DNA from: a virus
IMG/VR virus record: IMGVR_UViG_3300028384_000673
Location: 1-64,000 of that record
DNA length: 64,000 nucleotides
Reading direction: 5' to 3' (one strand)
The notes under the pieces were generated by a model. The model ran no database searches and was not told where the DNA came from. It worked only from the letters and a program-made list of their open reading frames with translations. Below, piece by piece: positions 22,864-31,840 of the stretch. Positions within the stretch are counted from its first letter, which is position 1; the number at the start of each line of letters is the position of its first letter. The position numbers and the translations under genes were made by a program.

Positions 22864-25352
22864 TGGCACAGGCAAGACTATATAAAATGATCACACCTCC
22901 CAAACTCAGTGGAAGGGGAGGAGGAATCACTGTAAAGATTGGTGGTAAGACTGTCACATCTCCTGCTGACGGATTTAGAAAGAATGTATCGGCAATCAAT
23001 AGTCTTGGTGCAACTATCAATAGTATTGCTATTGTCCTAGAAGAACTCAAAGAGTCTTTTGCTAGTTACACTTTCCAGCACATGAGTTTGTTGGAAAGTA
23101 TCAGAGACATGAGAGAGGATCACCTCTTGGATGAGAAGACTCGTCTTAAAAATGTCGAAAAAGAGGAAAGAAGAGAAGAAGGACTACGACAAGACACACA
23201 AGCAGAGGAGAAGCAAGAAAAGATAAAACCAAAGAACAATAGTGTCATTAATGGTGCTAAGGCAGTAGCAAAGACCTCTCTGGGTTTCTTTGAAGCATTA
23301 GCATCATTGTTTGACGGTATCTTCAAATCTCTGGTGGTCTACCAGTTGATGGATTGGTTGGGAAAGAAAGAAAATAGAAAGAAAGTTGAACGATTATTAA
23401 GCACCATCAAAACGATGGTAAAGTGGTTTGCTGAGAAGGCAGCATTTGTAATTAGTTTTGGATTAGAAGGTCTGACTGATTTTCTTGAAAATCCACTAAG
23501 TTTTGAAGGTATATTTGGTTTAGTTAAATTCCTCGGTGTTCTGGGTGCAGTATTTGCCCCAGTTGCCATGATAAAACTGGGTCTCCTTGGTGCTGGTGGT
23601 GTTTTAACACTATTCCGCAAGGGTGGACTATTCAAGGCAATTAAAGGTCTCTTCCGAGGTATTGGGGGAATGATCAAGGGTCTTATAGGATTTGTTAAAG
23701 GCAGAGGACTTGGTGGTCTTCTGGTAGGTGCAGCAGTGCTTGGTGCTGGTGTTGGTCTTAGTTATATGCTTGGATCGAATGAAGAAGAAGAAGAAGATCT
23801 CGAACCTGACACAGAAGAACCTGCCACACCGATGTCGAAGGGCGGTAAAATTCCAGAACTGGCAAAGGGTGGTTGGATTACTGGTCCTCAGTCTGGATAT
23901 CCCGTGTCTCTGGATGGTGGAAAGTCCACGTCATTCATTGGTCATGGAACTGAATATGTTGCAACTAGATCTGCTGGTGGTGGACTAGGTGCAGGATTCG
24001 TTGTACCATTTGATACTCCTGCAACTAAAAAAGATCCTGGTTTGACTTCACGTCGTATCGGTGAAGCAACTGGTAAAGGATTTAGTTTACCTAAGTTCGC
24101 TAGTGGCGGTGAAGCAACTGGTAAAGGTAAAGGATTTAGTTTACCTAAGTTCGCCAGCGGTGGTGAAGCAACTGGTAAAGGATTTAGTTTACCTAAGTTC
24201 GCCAGCGGTGGTGATATGGACTTCTTGGGCAATCTGTCTCGTGCCATGGGTGGCATGTTGCAGACGTTTAGACCTCCCGAGTATGCTGCTGGTGGTCTCC
24301 TTGATTTCATCGCATCTGGTGAAGGTGGATATAACTCCATGAATCAGGGTACGATTGGTAATAGTATTGTTGGTTCTACTCACGATTCTTCTTCCATTAT
24401 TGGTAAGAAACTCACCGACATGACAGTTAGTGAAATTATAAAGCGTCAGGATTATCTGATGAATCCTTCCAATCCACAAAAGAGTAACTATGGTGCTTTT
24501 GCTGTGGGTCGCTATCAGGTTATTCCTGGTACTATGAAGACCATCGTGAAGCAGATGGGTATTGATAAGAACCAGAAGTTTGATAAGAAACTCCAAGATA
24601 AGATTGGTATGGGATTGATCCAATACAAGAGACCTTACGCTTGGGATTATATCAAAGGAAAGCATAATGATAGAGCAGGTGCTATGAAGGCACTTGCAGC
24701 AGAGTGGGCGTCTCTACCTGATCCTGCAACAGGTAAATCCATGTATGGAGGTGGCAATGCATCCTCACATACTGTTGGTGAGGTTGCTGCCGCTCTGGAC
24801 GCTGCTAGGGGCGGTGCTCCGATGGTCTCTGATGATCCTAATATGAATCTAGCATCAGCATCACCTTCTGCTGGGGGTGCTACTGCTCTTGCTGGTGCTA
24901 CTGCTCCTGGTGGTGCTACTGCTCCTGCTGGTGCTGCTGGTTCCCCAAGTGCAAGTGCTCCGCCACCTGCACCTATGTCTACTGAGGACGCTATTGCTAG
25001 TGCTCAACCTAAAAAACCCATGACTGCCGCAGAGGCATTCCAACAAATGGGTGGTGTAGATCTTCTGAATCAATATCTTGCCGATATTGGTGGGATGGAT
25101 AAGAATAACTCTGGTGAGAAACTTAGTCAAGCAGAATTAAAAGAGAAAGAAAAACAAGCAGAGGGTGGTGCTGGCGGCAAAGTAAGTGTCCAAGCAACAG
25201 ATCTTCCTCCTGTTCAACCACCAGTTATAGAACCTCCACCGCCAGTTGCAGCAGGTGGTTCTGGTGAATACATAGTTCCAGCAAATGAATATCTGCAACC
25301 TCGTTTTGGTTTATTCTCTGACCTATCATCTACTGCTCGTGAATTAACATGA
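22863..25352 (+). CDS. Tape-measure-like tail/hub protein 2 with muramidase-like domain
   Basis: 829 residues, a paralogue of the preceding protein: YQLMDWLGKKENRKKVERLL near residues 160-180 and KPMTAAEAFQQMGGVDLL near the C-terminus match its neighbour. A hydrophobic Gly-rich segment (about 225-305) follows. Three tandem copies of EATGKGFSLPKFASGG come next. Residues about 480-635 look like a phage muramidase: FIASGEGGYNSMNQGTIG, LTDMTVSEIIKRQ, GAFAVGRYQVIPGTMKTIVKQMG, with Glu487 as candidate acid. The C-terminus is Pro/Ala-rich. It probably opens peptidoglycan during DNA entry, replacing the lysozyme that T4 has in gp5. Confidence 0.7.
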   Translation: MAQARLYKMITPPKLSGRGGGITVKIGGKTVTSPADGFRKNVSAINSLGATINSIAIVLEELKESFASYTFQHMSLLESIRDMREDHLLDEKTRLKNVEKEERREEGLRQDTQAEEKQEKIKPKNNSVINGAKAVAKTSLGFFEALASLFDGIFKSLVVYQLMDWLGKKENRKKVERLLSTIKTMVKWFAEKAAFVISFGLEGLTDFLENPLSFEGIFGLVKFLGVLGAVFAPVAMIKLGLLGAGGVLTLFRKGGLFKAIKGLFRGIGGMIKGLIGFVKGRGLGGLLVGAAVLGAGVGLSYMLGSNEEEEEDLEPDTEEPATPMSKGGKIPELAKGGWITGPQSGYPVSLDGGKSTSFIGHGTEYVATRSAGGGLGAGFVVPFDTPATKKDPGLTSRRIGEATGKGFSLPKFASGGEATGKGKGFSLPKFASGGEATGKGFSLPKFASGGDMDFLGNLSRAMGGMLQTFRPPEYAAGGLLDFIASGEGGYNSMNQGTIGNSIVGSTHDSSSIIGKKLTDMTVSEIIKRQDYLMNPSNPQKSNYGAFAVGRYQVIPGTMKTIVKQMGIDKNQKFDKKLQDKIGMGLIQYKRPYAWDYIKGKHNDRAGAMKALAAEWASLPDPATGKSMYGGGNASSHTVGEVAAALDAARGGAPMVSDDPNMNLASASPSAGGATALAGATAPGGATAPAGAAGSPSASAPPPAPMSTEDAIASAQPKKPMTAAEAFQQMGGVDLLNQYLADIGGMDKNNSGEKLSQAELKEKEKQAEGGAGGKVSVQATDLPPVQPPVIEPPPPVAAGGSGEYIVPANEYLQPRFGLFSDLSSTARELT
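24060..24209 (+). repeat. In-frame tandem repeat in muramidase-like tail gene
   Basis: Three near-identical 48-54-bp units (starts about 24060, 24108, 24162), each coding EATGKGFSLPKFASGG; the middle copy has two extra codons (GK). The DNA identity is high, so copy number could change by slippage without breaking the frame. Confidence 0.8.
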
Positions 25353-26971
25353 CAACAGCAAAATCCTTCAAACTAAGTAAAGTTGATGTTATTTTTGCTG
25401 ATGGTAGTAAATCAGACATCAGAGATTTGGTAGGTGAGTTTAATTGGTTTGAATCTATTGATTCTCCTTTTATTAGATGCGACTTCGCTATTCTGGATTC
25501 TATTCAATTTGATGATAATCTCTTAGGTAGTGAACTGATAGATATTACCTTTGAATCTTATGCTGGAACGGCATCAGATACATCTAAGACTTATAACAAA
25601 AGAACTAAGAAAGAAGTTATCAAGCATCAACTACAAATCTATAAGATTGGTAGTGTTGTGAAGCAAGAGCGTGTCAAGATGTATATCTTACACACTGCAT
25701 CACCTGAAATCTATAAGAACGAATCTGAGAGAGCATTTGGTCAATTTGGTCCAGCGTCTGGTCGTGCCGACATCGTAGAACGCATGTTGTTGAAGAATCT
25801 AGATGCCAATAAGAAGAAACTGTATATTGAAGGATATTCAAAGATGAATGTCTTATCTCCTAGTTGGCGTCCTGTTGATCTGATTAGTTATATTTCAGAT
25901 AAGGTTGTAAGAACTGATGCATCCAATAAAAAGAAGAGATCAATGCAGAAGGGCGGTAATGCTCAATCTGGATTCTTGTTTTTTGAAAACAGACTTGGGT
26001 GGAACTTCTTGTCTATGGATTATCTGTGTGAGCAGGATCCTGCAATAACATATATCTATGCACAGTCTAATGTAAATGATAACTCTGCTGCTGCCAATGC
26101 ATATACTATTGAGAACATTAAGTTCCCTGATAGAGCAAATCAATTAGAAAAATTAAGATTGGGTGTGTACAAAAGTGTCACCCATGGTATCTCTATGTCT
26201 CAATCAACTGATAGTCATACGACACAACCAGGTGCTTCTAGTAGTTTGCAGTTTGATAACTATTTCCGAACGCTTGGAGATGATTATGAACCACCAGCAA
26301 CTGATGAATTGAATAGTCTTAGTGCTGATCAATTAAAGAAACTGTACAATAAAGAGGAGACACAAGAGAACAGATTCTTTACTGCTGGTCTTGATAAATC
26401 TTGGTCATGGGAGCCTCAAAAAACAGGCAAGAAAGGTACAAGAACTGACAAACAGATTGAGGTTGACGAGAAACTAGGTAAACCATCAGGAACAATCACT
26501 GGACCTCACGTCTCCAATATCTTCTCGGTATTTCAAAAAGCATCTACGATTCATAAAGGATTTCCTTACGAACCAGATAAAGCAGAAGCAATTACGAAGT
26601 TGCATCCAACTAGAACTAAATTTAAGATTCTTCCTACTAATATAAATCAAACCGCTAGTGCCCCCAATGGTGGTGCTGATCAAGCACCTGTTAATGTGAT
26701 TCAAGCAGCAGCATACTCAGCAGCACGTTGGAGTCTTCTTAATACGCATACCCTGACAATAACGGTGCCAGGCAATACAGCACTGTACGCTGGTGCTATC
26801 ATCAAAGTGAAGTTACCATCATCTCAACAGAAAGGATCTAAAAAGGTCAAACGTGATGAGATGTATAGCGGTAACTATCTGATCAAGGGATTGCGTCATC
26901 TTTGGAAGAAAGACGGTATTACAACTGAATTGTTCCTGTGTAGGGACTCTCTCCCAGTGTCAGATAAATAA
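25349..26971 (+). CDS. Baseplate hub protein, gp27-like
   Basis: 540 residues (T4 gp27 is 391). N-terminus KLSKVDVIFADGSKSDIRDLVGEFNWFESIDSPFIRCDFAILDS and C-terminal LTITVPGNTALYAGAIIKVKLPS..YSGNYLIKGLRHLWKKDGITTELFLCRDSLP fit the gp27/phage tail hub (Gp44-like) architecture: beta-barrel domains that form the hub ring holding the spike. It lies upstream of gene 5, whose product would sit on it. The assignment is by pattern and position, so other hub proteins are possible. Overlaps the preceding stop by ATGA. Confidence 0.6.
   Translation: MTTAKSFKLSKVDVIFADGSKSDIRDLVGEFNWFESIDSPFIRCDFAILDSIQFDDNLLGSELIDITFESYAGTASDTSKTYNKRTKKEVIKHQLQIYKIGSVVKQERVKMYILHTASPEIYKNESERAFGQFGPASGRADIVERMLLKNLDANKKKLYIEGYSKMNVLSPSWRPVDLISYISDKVVRTDASNKKKRSMQKGGNAQSGFLFFENRLGWNFLSMDYLCEQDPAITYIYAQSNVNDNSAAANAYTIENIKFPDRANQLEKLRLGVYKSVTHGISMSQSTDSHTTQPGASSSLQFDNYFRTLGDDYEPPATDELNSLSADQLKKLYNKEETQENRFFTAGLDKSWSWEPQKTGKKGTRTDKQIEVDEKLGKPSGTITGPHVSNIFSVFQKASTIHKGFPYEPDKAEAITKLHPTRTKFKILPTNINQTASAPNGGADQAPVNVIQAAAYSAARWSLLNTHTLTITVPGNTALYAGAIIKVKLPSSQQKGSKKVKRDEMYSGNYLIKGLRHLWKKDGITTELFLCRDSLPVSDK
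26963..26970 (+). promoter_or_regulatory. Late-promoter-like box GATAAATA
   Basis: One mismatch from TATAAATA at the end of the hub gene, 32 bases before the cp12 ATG. Confidence 0.3.
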
Positions 26972-27001
26972 TAACTAGACATCTAATTGGAGGTGTAACA
27001 C

Positions 27002-27229
27002 ATGGATAGTATCGAGCAACATATCGAAGAGGATAAGAAAATCCTTCAAGATCCCACCACAAATCCACAACAACGTCGTCACATCGAAGAAGAACTGCAC
27101 GAACTGGAAGTTTATGCAGAAAATCATAAAGAAGAAATCGAAAGTGGTGACCATCACGATCCAACCGCACTAGAACTGTATTGCGAAGTGGAACCAGGCG
27201 CACCTGAATGTAAGACGCACGACAACTGA
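27002..27229 (+). CDS. cp12: CP12, Calvin-cycle inhibitor
   Basis: 75 residues, preceded by GGAGG. The N-terminus SIEQHIEEDKKILQDPTTNPQQRRHIEEELHELEVY is helical, and the C-terminus DPTALELYCEVEPGAPEC has the Cys pair and Asp/Pro spacing of CP12's GAPDH-binding end. The N-terminal Cys pair used for PRK is absent, as in many cyanophage CP12s. It would bind GAPDH/PRK and shift carbon flow from the Calvin cycle towards the pentose phosphate pathway and NADPH for nucleotide synthesis. Confidence 0.9.
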   Translation: MDSIEQHIEEDKKILQDPTTNPQQRRHIEEELHELEVYAENHKEEIESGDHHDPTALELYCEVEPGAPECKTHDN

Positions 27230-27230
27230 C

Positions 27231-27259
27231 TTGACAAGAGTCTTATAAATCATTATACT
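27231..27259 (+). promoter_or_regulatory. Consensus sigma70 promoter
   Basis: TTGACA (27231-27236), 17-bp spacer, TATACT (27254-27259), 36 bases before the ATG at 27296. Near-perfect host-type early promoter within the structural block. Confidence 0.85.
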
Positions 27260-27295
27260 CAACACTGTCAGGGTTGAAAGGGCAGTCTCTTAGCT

Positions 27296-27901
27296 ATGAT
27301 TGGTGAATACATCGATATTGATGCCCCATTCTCTTTTATTGGTGGTGGTATAATGGAACCTGAGATCTGTGATGGTCTCATTGAGTTCTGGCACGACTGT
27401 GACTATTTGGAGAAGACTCCTGGTCACAGTGGTGGTGCTAATGGCGGTAAAGGTGGTGTTGATAAAACTATCAAAGATAGTATTGATATGACTATTCCTA
27501 GGTATCATAAAGATCCTAGGATTCTAAACTTCATCGACGGTCTTGGTGAAATCACACGTGAGTATGTCAATTATTGGCCTATGTTGCGTACGATTCACTG
27601 GGATCTGATGGAGGATTTTAATATGCAGTGGTATCCTCCTGGTGGTGGATTCCATATGATGCATTGTGAACGTAATAGCGCACATCCTGAGTGTGTACGA
27701 CGTGTCATGGCATGGATGACATACCTAAATGATATTGAGGAAGGTGGTGAAACTTTCTTCGATGTTCAGAACTGTAAGGTTAAACCAAAGAAAGGATTGA
27801 CTCTTATTTGGCCTGCTGACTGGACACATTTTCATAAAGGTATAGCAGCACCCAATGAAGAAAAGATTATTGTGACTGGTTGGTATGACCTCATTATTTG
27901 A
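27296..27901 (+). CDS. Prolyl-4-hydroxylase-like 2OG-Fe(II) oxygenase
   Basis: 201 residues. MQWYPPGGGFHMMHCERN supplies the first metal ligands (HxE-type), RRVMAWMTYLNDIEEGGETFF the strand typical of P4H, and LTLIWPADWTHFHKG the distal His, with KIIVTGW near the C-terminus for 2-oxoglutarate binding. It probably hydroxylates a protein or peptide side chain; the target is unknown. It has its own consensus sigma70 promoter and overlaps cpeT by 17 bases. Confidence 0.85.
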   Translation: MIGEYIDIDAPFSFIGGGIMEPEICDGLIEFWHDCDYLEKTPGHSGGANGGKGGVDKTIKDSIDMTIPRYHKDPRILNFIDGLGEITREYVNYWPMLRTIHWDLMEDFNMQWYPPGGGFHMMHCERNSAHPECVRRVMAWMTYLNDIEEGGETFFDVQNCKVKPKKGLTLIWPADWTHFHKGIAAPNEEKIIVTGWYDLII

Positions 27902-28373
27902 AAGAATGATCCTGGGACATTATCGCAACAGGAGACAAGCATTTACTGATCCTAGTAAATGGCCTCAAATCAACATCTTGTATACCAAAATTGGTGAAAA
28001 TGTGTTAGAATTAAAGCAATGGTACAACTACGAATCAGAAGATAAACCATATCGACACTATCACGTCAACTGTGAATATATTGGTGGTGATACTGTTATT
28101 ACACATCCAATCAATCAAGAAACTGGTGAACCTGGGTGTGATCTTGAATGGGGTTACTTTGATGGTTGGTGGTTTGGTCAAATTAGAGGTGAATGTATCC
28201 TAAGAAACACAAAAGTAATTTCAGAGATTCAATTCAACGGTGACTTGTATATGTCTCGTGATACAGGATATGACATTGAAACAGGTAAGTTCTCTTGGGG
28301 TAAAGAACCAGAAGAGGGTTTATTTGAATTTGACCGACTAAATAATGGAAGGCAACTAGACTTTACACTTTAA
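27885..28373 (+). CDS. cpeT: CpeT/CpcT-type phycobiliprotein lyase
   Basis: 162 residues. GHYRNRRQAFTDPSKWPQINILYTKI is the family's N-terminal strand, followed by PYRHYHVNCEYIGG, PGCDLEWGYFDGWWFGQIRGECI and SEIQFNGDLYMSRDTGYDIETGKF. CpeT-type lyases attach phycoerythrobilin to phycoerythrin; the phage version may maintain or remodel antennae during infection. An internal ATG at 27906 is an alternative start. It implies a phycoerythrin-containing host. Confidence 0.85.
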   Translation: MTSLFERMILGHYRNRRQAFTDPSKWPQINILYTKIGENVLELKQWYNYESEDKPYRHYHVNCEYIGGDTVITHPINQETGEPGCDLEWGYFDGWWFGQIRGECILRNTKVISEIQFNGDLYMSRDTGYDIETGKFSWGKEPEEGLFEFDRLNNGRQLDFTL

Positions 28374-28375
28374 TA

Positions 28376-30961
28376 ATGTCACTCGGAACAAAGACAGATT
28401 TTGCTGGCAGAGATGGATTTCACTGGTGGATTGGTGAAGTAGAGGATCATATGGATCCTGCCCAACTGGGTAGAGTCAAGGTTCGTATTATTGGTTGGTA
28501 TACTGATAGTAAGACTCGTGAAGATGGATCTGGTAGTTATCTACAAACGTTGCCAACGGAGATGTTACCTTGGGCAACTGTTCTGCTGCCTACTGATAAA
28601 CCCCAGACAAAGAACGCTGGTACAACAACTGAACTACAACCTGGTGCTCAGGTTCTTGGATTCTTCCTTGATGGTGAAGAAGCACAGTTGCCTTGTGTGA
28701 TGGGTTCTTTCCGTTCTTTCCGTAAACCTGAGGGCAATCCTTCTGGTCAGGATAGTCGTGGATCAGATAATGAAATGTCACGCACAATGGTGGCAGATCC
28801 GAAGATAGCGAACGAGAACGCTACTGACACCGCAACACAGAAGAGTTATAATAACGAACCTGCACTTGGTGGTCACCCCTTTGCGAAATCGCAGGGTCAA
28901 ACTCCTGGTAGTATTACTGGCGGTGAAGAAGCATCTCGTGGTGCTGTTAGTAGAGCAGAAGTAGAAACACCATTTAACGTCTTTACTAATCCTATTGGTG
29001 TGCCTTCCATGGAAGGTGGTATCGCTAATGGTTTCAAGGGTCCTTTGGATGATGGATTCATGAAGGACTTGAAGCGTATGCTTACTGAAATGGGAATGGC
29101 AGTTGGTAGTGTTGCTAAGAGTAGTGATGGCAACATGGTATCTGCTATTACTGGTCATGTAATTCAGGGAAAGGCAATCCTCAATCAACTGAGTAATCTT
29201 ACTAACTTCATTACTAATGCCATCTCTGGTATGCTTGCGCCATTCAAGGAATGGTTGGCACAGCAAATGCAACAGGCAATCGAGACTTTGATGGGTCTTG
29301 TGTCTAGTTTTGTTCCTCTGGTCATCGTCAAGAAGATCATGGACATCATCAACCAGATCATTTCTGAGATTTTCTGTGCTGAACCTCCTGGTTTCCTGAC
29401 AGCAATATCAGATATTATGGGGGATCTAGGAGGGTTCATGGATAGTATCATGGACTTTGTTTTAGATCAAATTGATAATATGATTGCTGGTGTTCTCGAC
29501 TTTGTTGAGAAGGCAATGTCTGGTATTCAAAGACAGATCTGTAAAGCACTTAACAAGTTCAACAAGATTGCTGATATAGTTTTGGGTGCATTGAATACTT
29601 TCAAGCAAGCAGGTAAGGCGATTGAAGATCTCAAAAATATGAAAGAGATCTTCCAACTGAACTTCTCTGCTCTGAACTGGGGTTCTGTTCTTGATATTAT
29701 CGCTGCTATTGTTGGTATTATTGCTGGTTTTGTTAAGTGTGGAAGGAAAGTACGAGAACCAAGATCTAAGGGGTGGTTACCACTATTAGGGACCACAGAA
29801 TGTAGTAATATCGGTGATGCTCTGGGTGGTCCTGGTGGTGGTGACTATGGAGATTGTGGATCAGATTCTTTTGGTGGATCGGCAGGTGGCAATATCTTTG
29901 ATTCTTACTTCCAAGAGATGAACCCATTCTTGATGCAGACTCAGCAGTTCTTGAATGGTGCAAGAGATATTGATGATGCAACTCCTGGTAAAGAAAAGCG
30001 TGTCCGTTCTGGTCCTGGTGGTGTTACTACATTTGAAGATAAGCGTGGTAACCAACACAAGAACGTTCCCAATAATGAAACTGCTATCTATGGTCGTGAT
30101 CTAGTACAGAATGTTAAGAATAATCTTGTTCATACTATCGAGGGTGATTACTATCTGAAAGTGATGGGTGACTTCCATCTTGAAGTTGCTGGTTCTGTTA
30201 ATGAGCACACATCTAATGGTCCTAGTGCAAAAGCAGAAGCAAAAGGTGGAAAGAAAGGTTTCTTTGGTGGAAAGAGCGATAAGTGGTTAGATCAAACTAT
30301 TAGTTCTGCACTGAAATCTGCTGGTGGTGGTAAGAACTTTAATGTTAAGACTGGTCAGAAAGAAGCAAAATCTGCCCAAACCAAAGCAGGTGACCATGAT
30401 ATTTCCTATCAGGGTGACATCACTATCCAGGGTTCACGTATTGAATTGAAAGGTATCAATGCTATCAATATTGACGCACCTGAGGTTAATACTAGTGCTA
30501 ACGCTATTTCTCTGAAAGCAACTGGTGAGATCATTAACGAAGCAAACTGGATCACATCTTTCCTTGCATGTGGTAGATTTGACATCGTTGGTATCTTCTC
30601 CTCTGCTCTTACTAGTGCTGTTACAGGTCAGTACAGTTTGGTGAAAGGTGCTATTGTGGATGTGGCAATGGACTTGCCTTTTCCTGGTCCGACCCCCGCA
30701 TCTCAGATCCGTATGACTGTTGGTCAAAATAGTCCTTCCGCCATGGCAGACATCGTTACTGGTGGATCTCCTGGTGCTCACATGACCATGGTAGCCACTT
30801 CAACAGGTGGCATCGGTGAGATTGTCACGGGCGGACAAGGTGCTATTATTAATCAGGTGACGACTGGTCTCGTATCCTATGGTGTGGGTACTGGTCTCGC
30901 TGCTCTGGGTTCGGGTCTCGGTCCAACTCAGATTTATGGTCTCCCTGTGATGCTCAACTAA
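28376..30961 (+). CDS. 5: Baseplate central spike/hub gp5-like, without lysozyme domain
   Basis: 861 residues. The N-terminal OB-fold (GFHWWIGEVEDHMDPAQLGRVKVRIIGWY, LPWATVLLPTD, PGAQVLGFFLDGEEAQLPCVMGSF) matches gp5. In T4 a lysozyme domain follows; here there is instead a hydrophobic helical region (about residues 260-460, e.g. GHVIQGKAILNQLSNLTNFITNAISGML). The C-terminus has strand repeats (DYYLKVMGDFHLEVAGSV, DISYQGDITIQGSRIELKG) of a spike beta-helix. It trimerises to pierce the outer membrane. Muramidase activity seems to have moved to the tail gene at 22863. Confidence 0.85.
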   Translation: MSLGTKTDFAGRDGFHWWIGEVEDHMDPAQLGRVKVRIIGWYTDSKTREDGSGSYLQTLPTEMLPWATVLLPTDKPQTKNAGTTTELQPGAQVLGFFLDGEEAQLPCVMGSFRSFRKPEGNPSGQDSRGSDNEMSRTMVADPKIANENATDTATQKSYNNEPALGGHPFAKSQGQTPGSITGGEEASRGAVSRAEVETPFNVFTNPIGVPSMEGGIANGFKGPLDDGFMKDLKRMLTEMGMAVGSVAKSSDGNMVSAITGHVIQGKAILNQLSNLTNFITNAISGMLAPFKEWLAQQMQQAIETLMGLVSSFVPLVIVKKIMDIINQIISEIFCAEPPGFLTAISDIMGDLGGFMDSIMDFVLDQIDNMIAGVLDFVEKAMSGIQRQICKALNKFNKIADIVLGALNTFKQAGKAIEDLKNMKEIFQLNFSALNWGSVLDIIAAIVGIIAGFVKCGRKVREPRSKGWLPLLGTTECSNIGDALGGPGGGDYGDCGSDSFGGSAGGNIFDSYFQEMNPFLMQTQQFLNGARDIDDATPGKEKRVRSGPGGVTTFEDKRGNQHKNVPNNETAIYGRDLVQNVKNNLVHTIEGDYYLKVMGDFHLEVAGSVNEHTSNGPSAKAEAKGGKKGFFGGKSDKWLDQTISSALKSAGGGKNFNVKTGQKEAKSAQTKAGDHDISYQGDITIQGSRIELKGINAINIDAPEVNTSANAISLKATGEIINEANWITSFLACGRFDIVGIFSSALTSAVTGQYSLVKGAIVDVAMDLPFPGPTPASQIRMTVGQNSPSAMADIVTGGSPGAHMTMVATSTGGIGEIVTGGQGAIINQVTTGLVSYGVGTGLAALGSGLGPTQIYGLPVMLN

Positions 30962-31149
30962 TGGATCAATTCGTCGATCACGCCTTCTTCCACTTCAACG
31001 ATCGTCGTATCGTTATTCAGGATGAAGATGGTTATACTGAGACAGTTCAGTTTGAATTTAGTGAAGATGGTGCTGAGGGATTTCAGTCCATCGTTGAACT
31101 CCTTCAAGACAAACTGGACTCTGACCAACGTACTTACTGCTTTGACTAA
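30961..31149 (+). CDS. Small acidic hypothetical protein
   Basis: 62 residues, ATG sharing a base with the gene 5 stop (TAATG). Mixed alpha/beta with many Asp/Glu and aromatics (HAFFHFNDRRIVIQDEDGYTETVQFEF). Tight coupling to gene 5 on one side and to the next gene on the other. Not recognised. Confidence 0.65.
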   Translation: MDQFVDHAFFHFNDRRIVIQDEDGYTETVQFEFSEDGAEGFQSIVELLQDKLDSDQRTYCFD

Positions 31150-31424
31150 TGACTGGTATTATTGAATTGAAAATTGAAGAAGTTCAGGACAATCTTGAAT
31201 TTTGCTTGACTCTCTGTGAAAGAGGTCATACAATTAAAATCGTCCAGGAAGGAAAACCCTCTGTTCTTATGGTTCCAGTTCCTGAATATGTCAATAAGTA
31301 TGCAGCAGCAAATGGGGAATTGCCTGATTTGCCTATGCCAAACGATTGGCAACCAGATCCAGTAGGAGTAAAACAGTATGTCACAGAAGAACTCAGCACC
31401 ATGCAGGAAGAACTTAACAGTTGA
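31149..31424 (+). CDS. Phd/YefM-like antitoxin-fold protein
   Basis: 91 residues. IEEVQDNLEFCLTLCERGHTIKIVQEGKPSVLMVPVPEY follows the Phd/YefM pattern (N-L-x3-L-x3-E-x-G, then strand, GKP, hydrophobic strand ending VPV). These are DNA-binding antitoxin or repressor folds. The C-terminus is Pro-rich then acidic helical, where a toxin would bind. No toxin gene with a recognisable fold is adjacent. It may be an orphan regulator or neutralise a host toxin. Confidence 0.5.
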   Translation: MTGIIELKIEEVQDNLEFCLTLCERGHTIKIVQEGKPSVLMVPVPEYVNKYAAANGELPDLPMPNDWQPDPVGVKQYVTEELSTMQEELNS

Positions 31425-31593
31425 CATCAAACTGTGGTATTCTGAAATAGATTGTAACTGGCATGGTACATTGTTAGGTTATGAAGACACTTCACACCTA
31501 CATAGTATTAAGTCAGATACTGTCAAGGGTGTTTTGACTCAATGCCAAGAGAGAATTTCCGCAATGATGGAACATGAAGCTAAGAGTAACTAA
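31378..31593 (+). CDS. Hypothetical protein overlapping the antitoxin-like gene
   Basis: 71 residues starting 47 bases before the previous stop. NLTVDIKLWYSEIDCNWHGTLLGYEDTSHLHSI then a helix (KGVLTQCQERISAMMEHEAKSN). The overlap in another frame at both ends (20 bases with the next gene) is typical of compressed phage operons. Not recognised. Confidence 0.55.
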   Translation: MSQKNSAPCRKNLTVDIKLWYSEIDCNWHGTLLGYEDTSHLHSIKSDTVKGVLTQCQERISAMMEHEAKSN

Positions 31594-31840
31594 TCAGTAT
31601 TGCTTCTTAGAAGAGGTAGGCATTGTCAAAGCGTTCTTAATTGCTGGTGTACCATTCACATTCGAGGATGAGGGATTCGATCCTACGGATGCTGAGGTTA
31701 TTGCAGCAGCAAATTGTAATCCAAGAATAACGATGGAAGACCTCTATCGTTACTCTAACTATTTGATTCTGGAAGAAGCACATCCCGTGCTTTTTAATAT
31801 GGAAAATCTAATTGAAAACTATCAAGATGTCCCAGACTAA
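31574..31840 (+). CDS. Hypothetical protein
   Basis: 88 residues, overlapping both neighbours. Acidic alpha/beta (VGIVKAFLIAGVPFTFEDEGFDPTDAEVIAAANC, then MEDLYRYSNYLILEE). No motif recognised. Confidence 0.6.
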   Translation: MKLRVTNQYCFLEEVGIVKAFLIAGVPFTFEDEGFDPTDAEVIAAANCNPRITMEDLYRYSNYLILEEAHPVLFNMENLIENYQDVPD

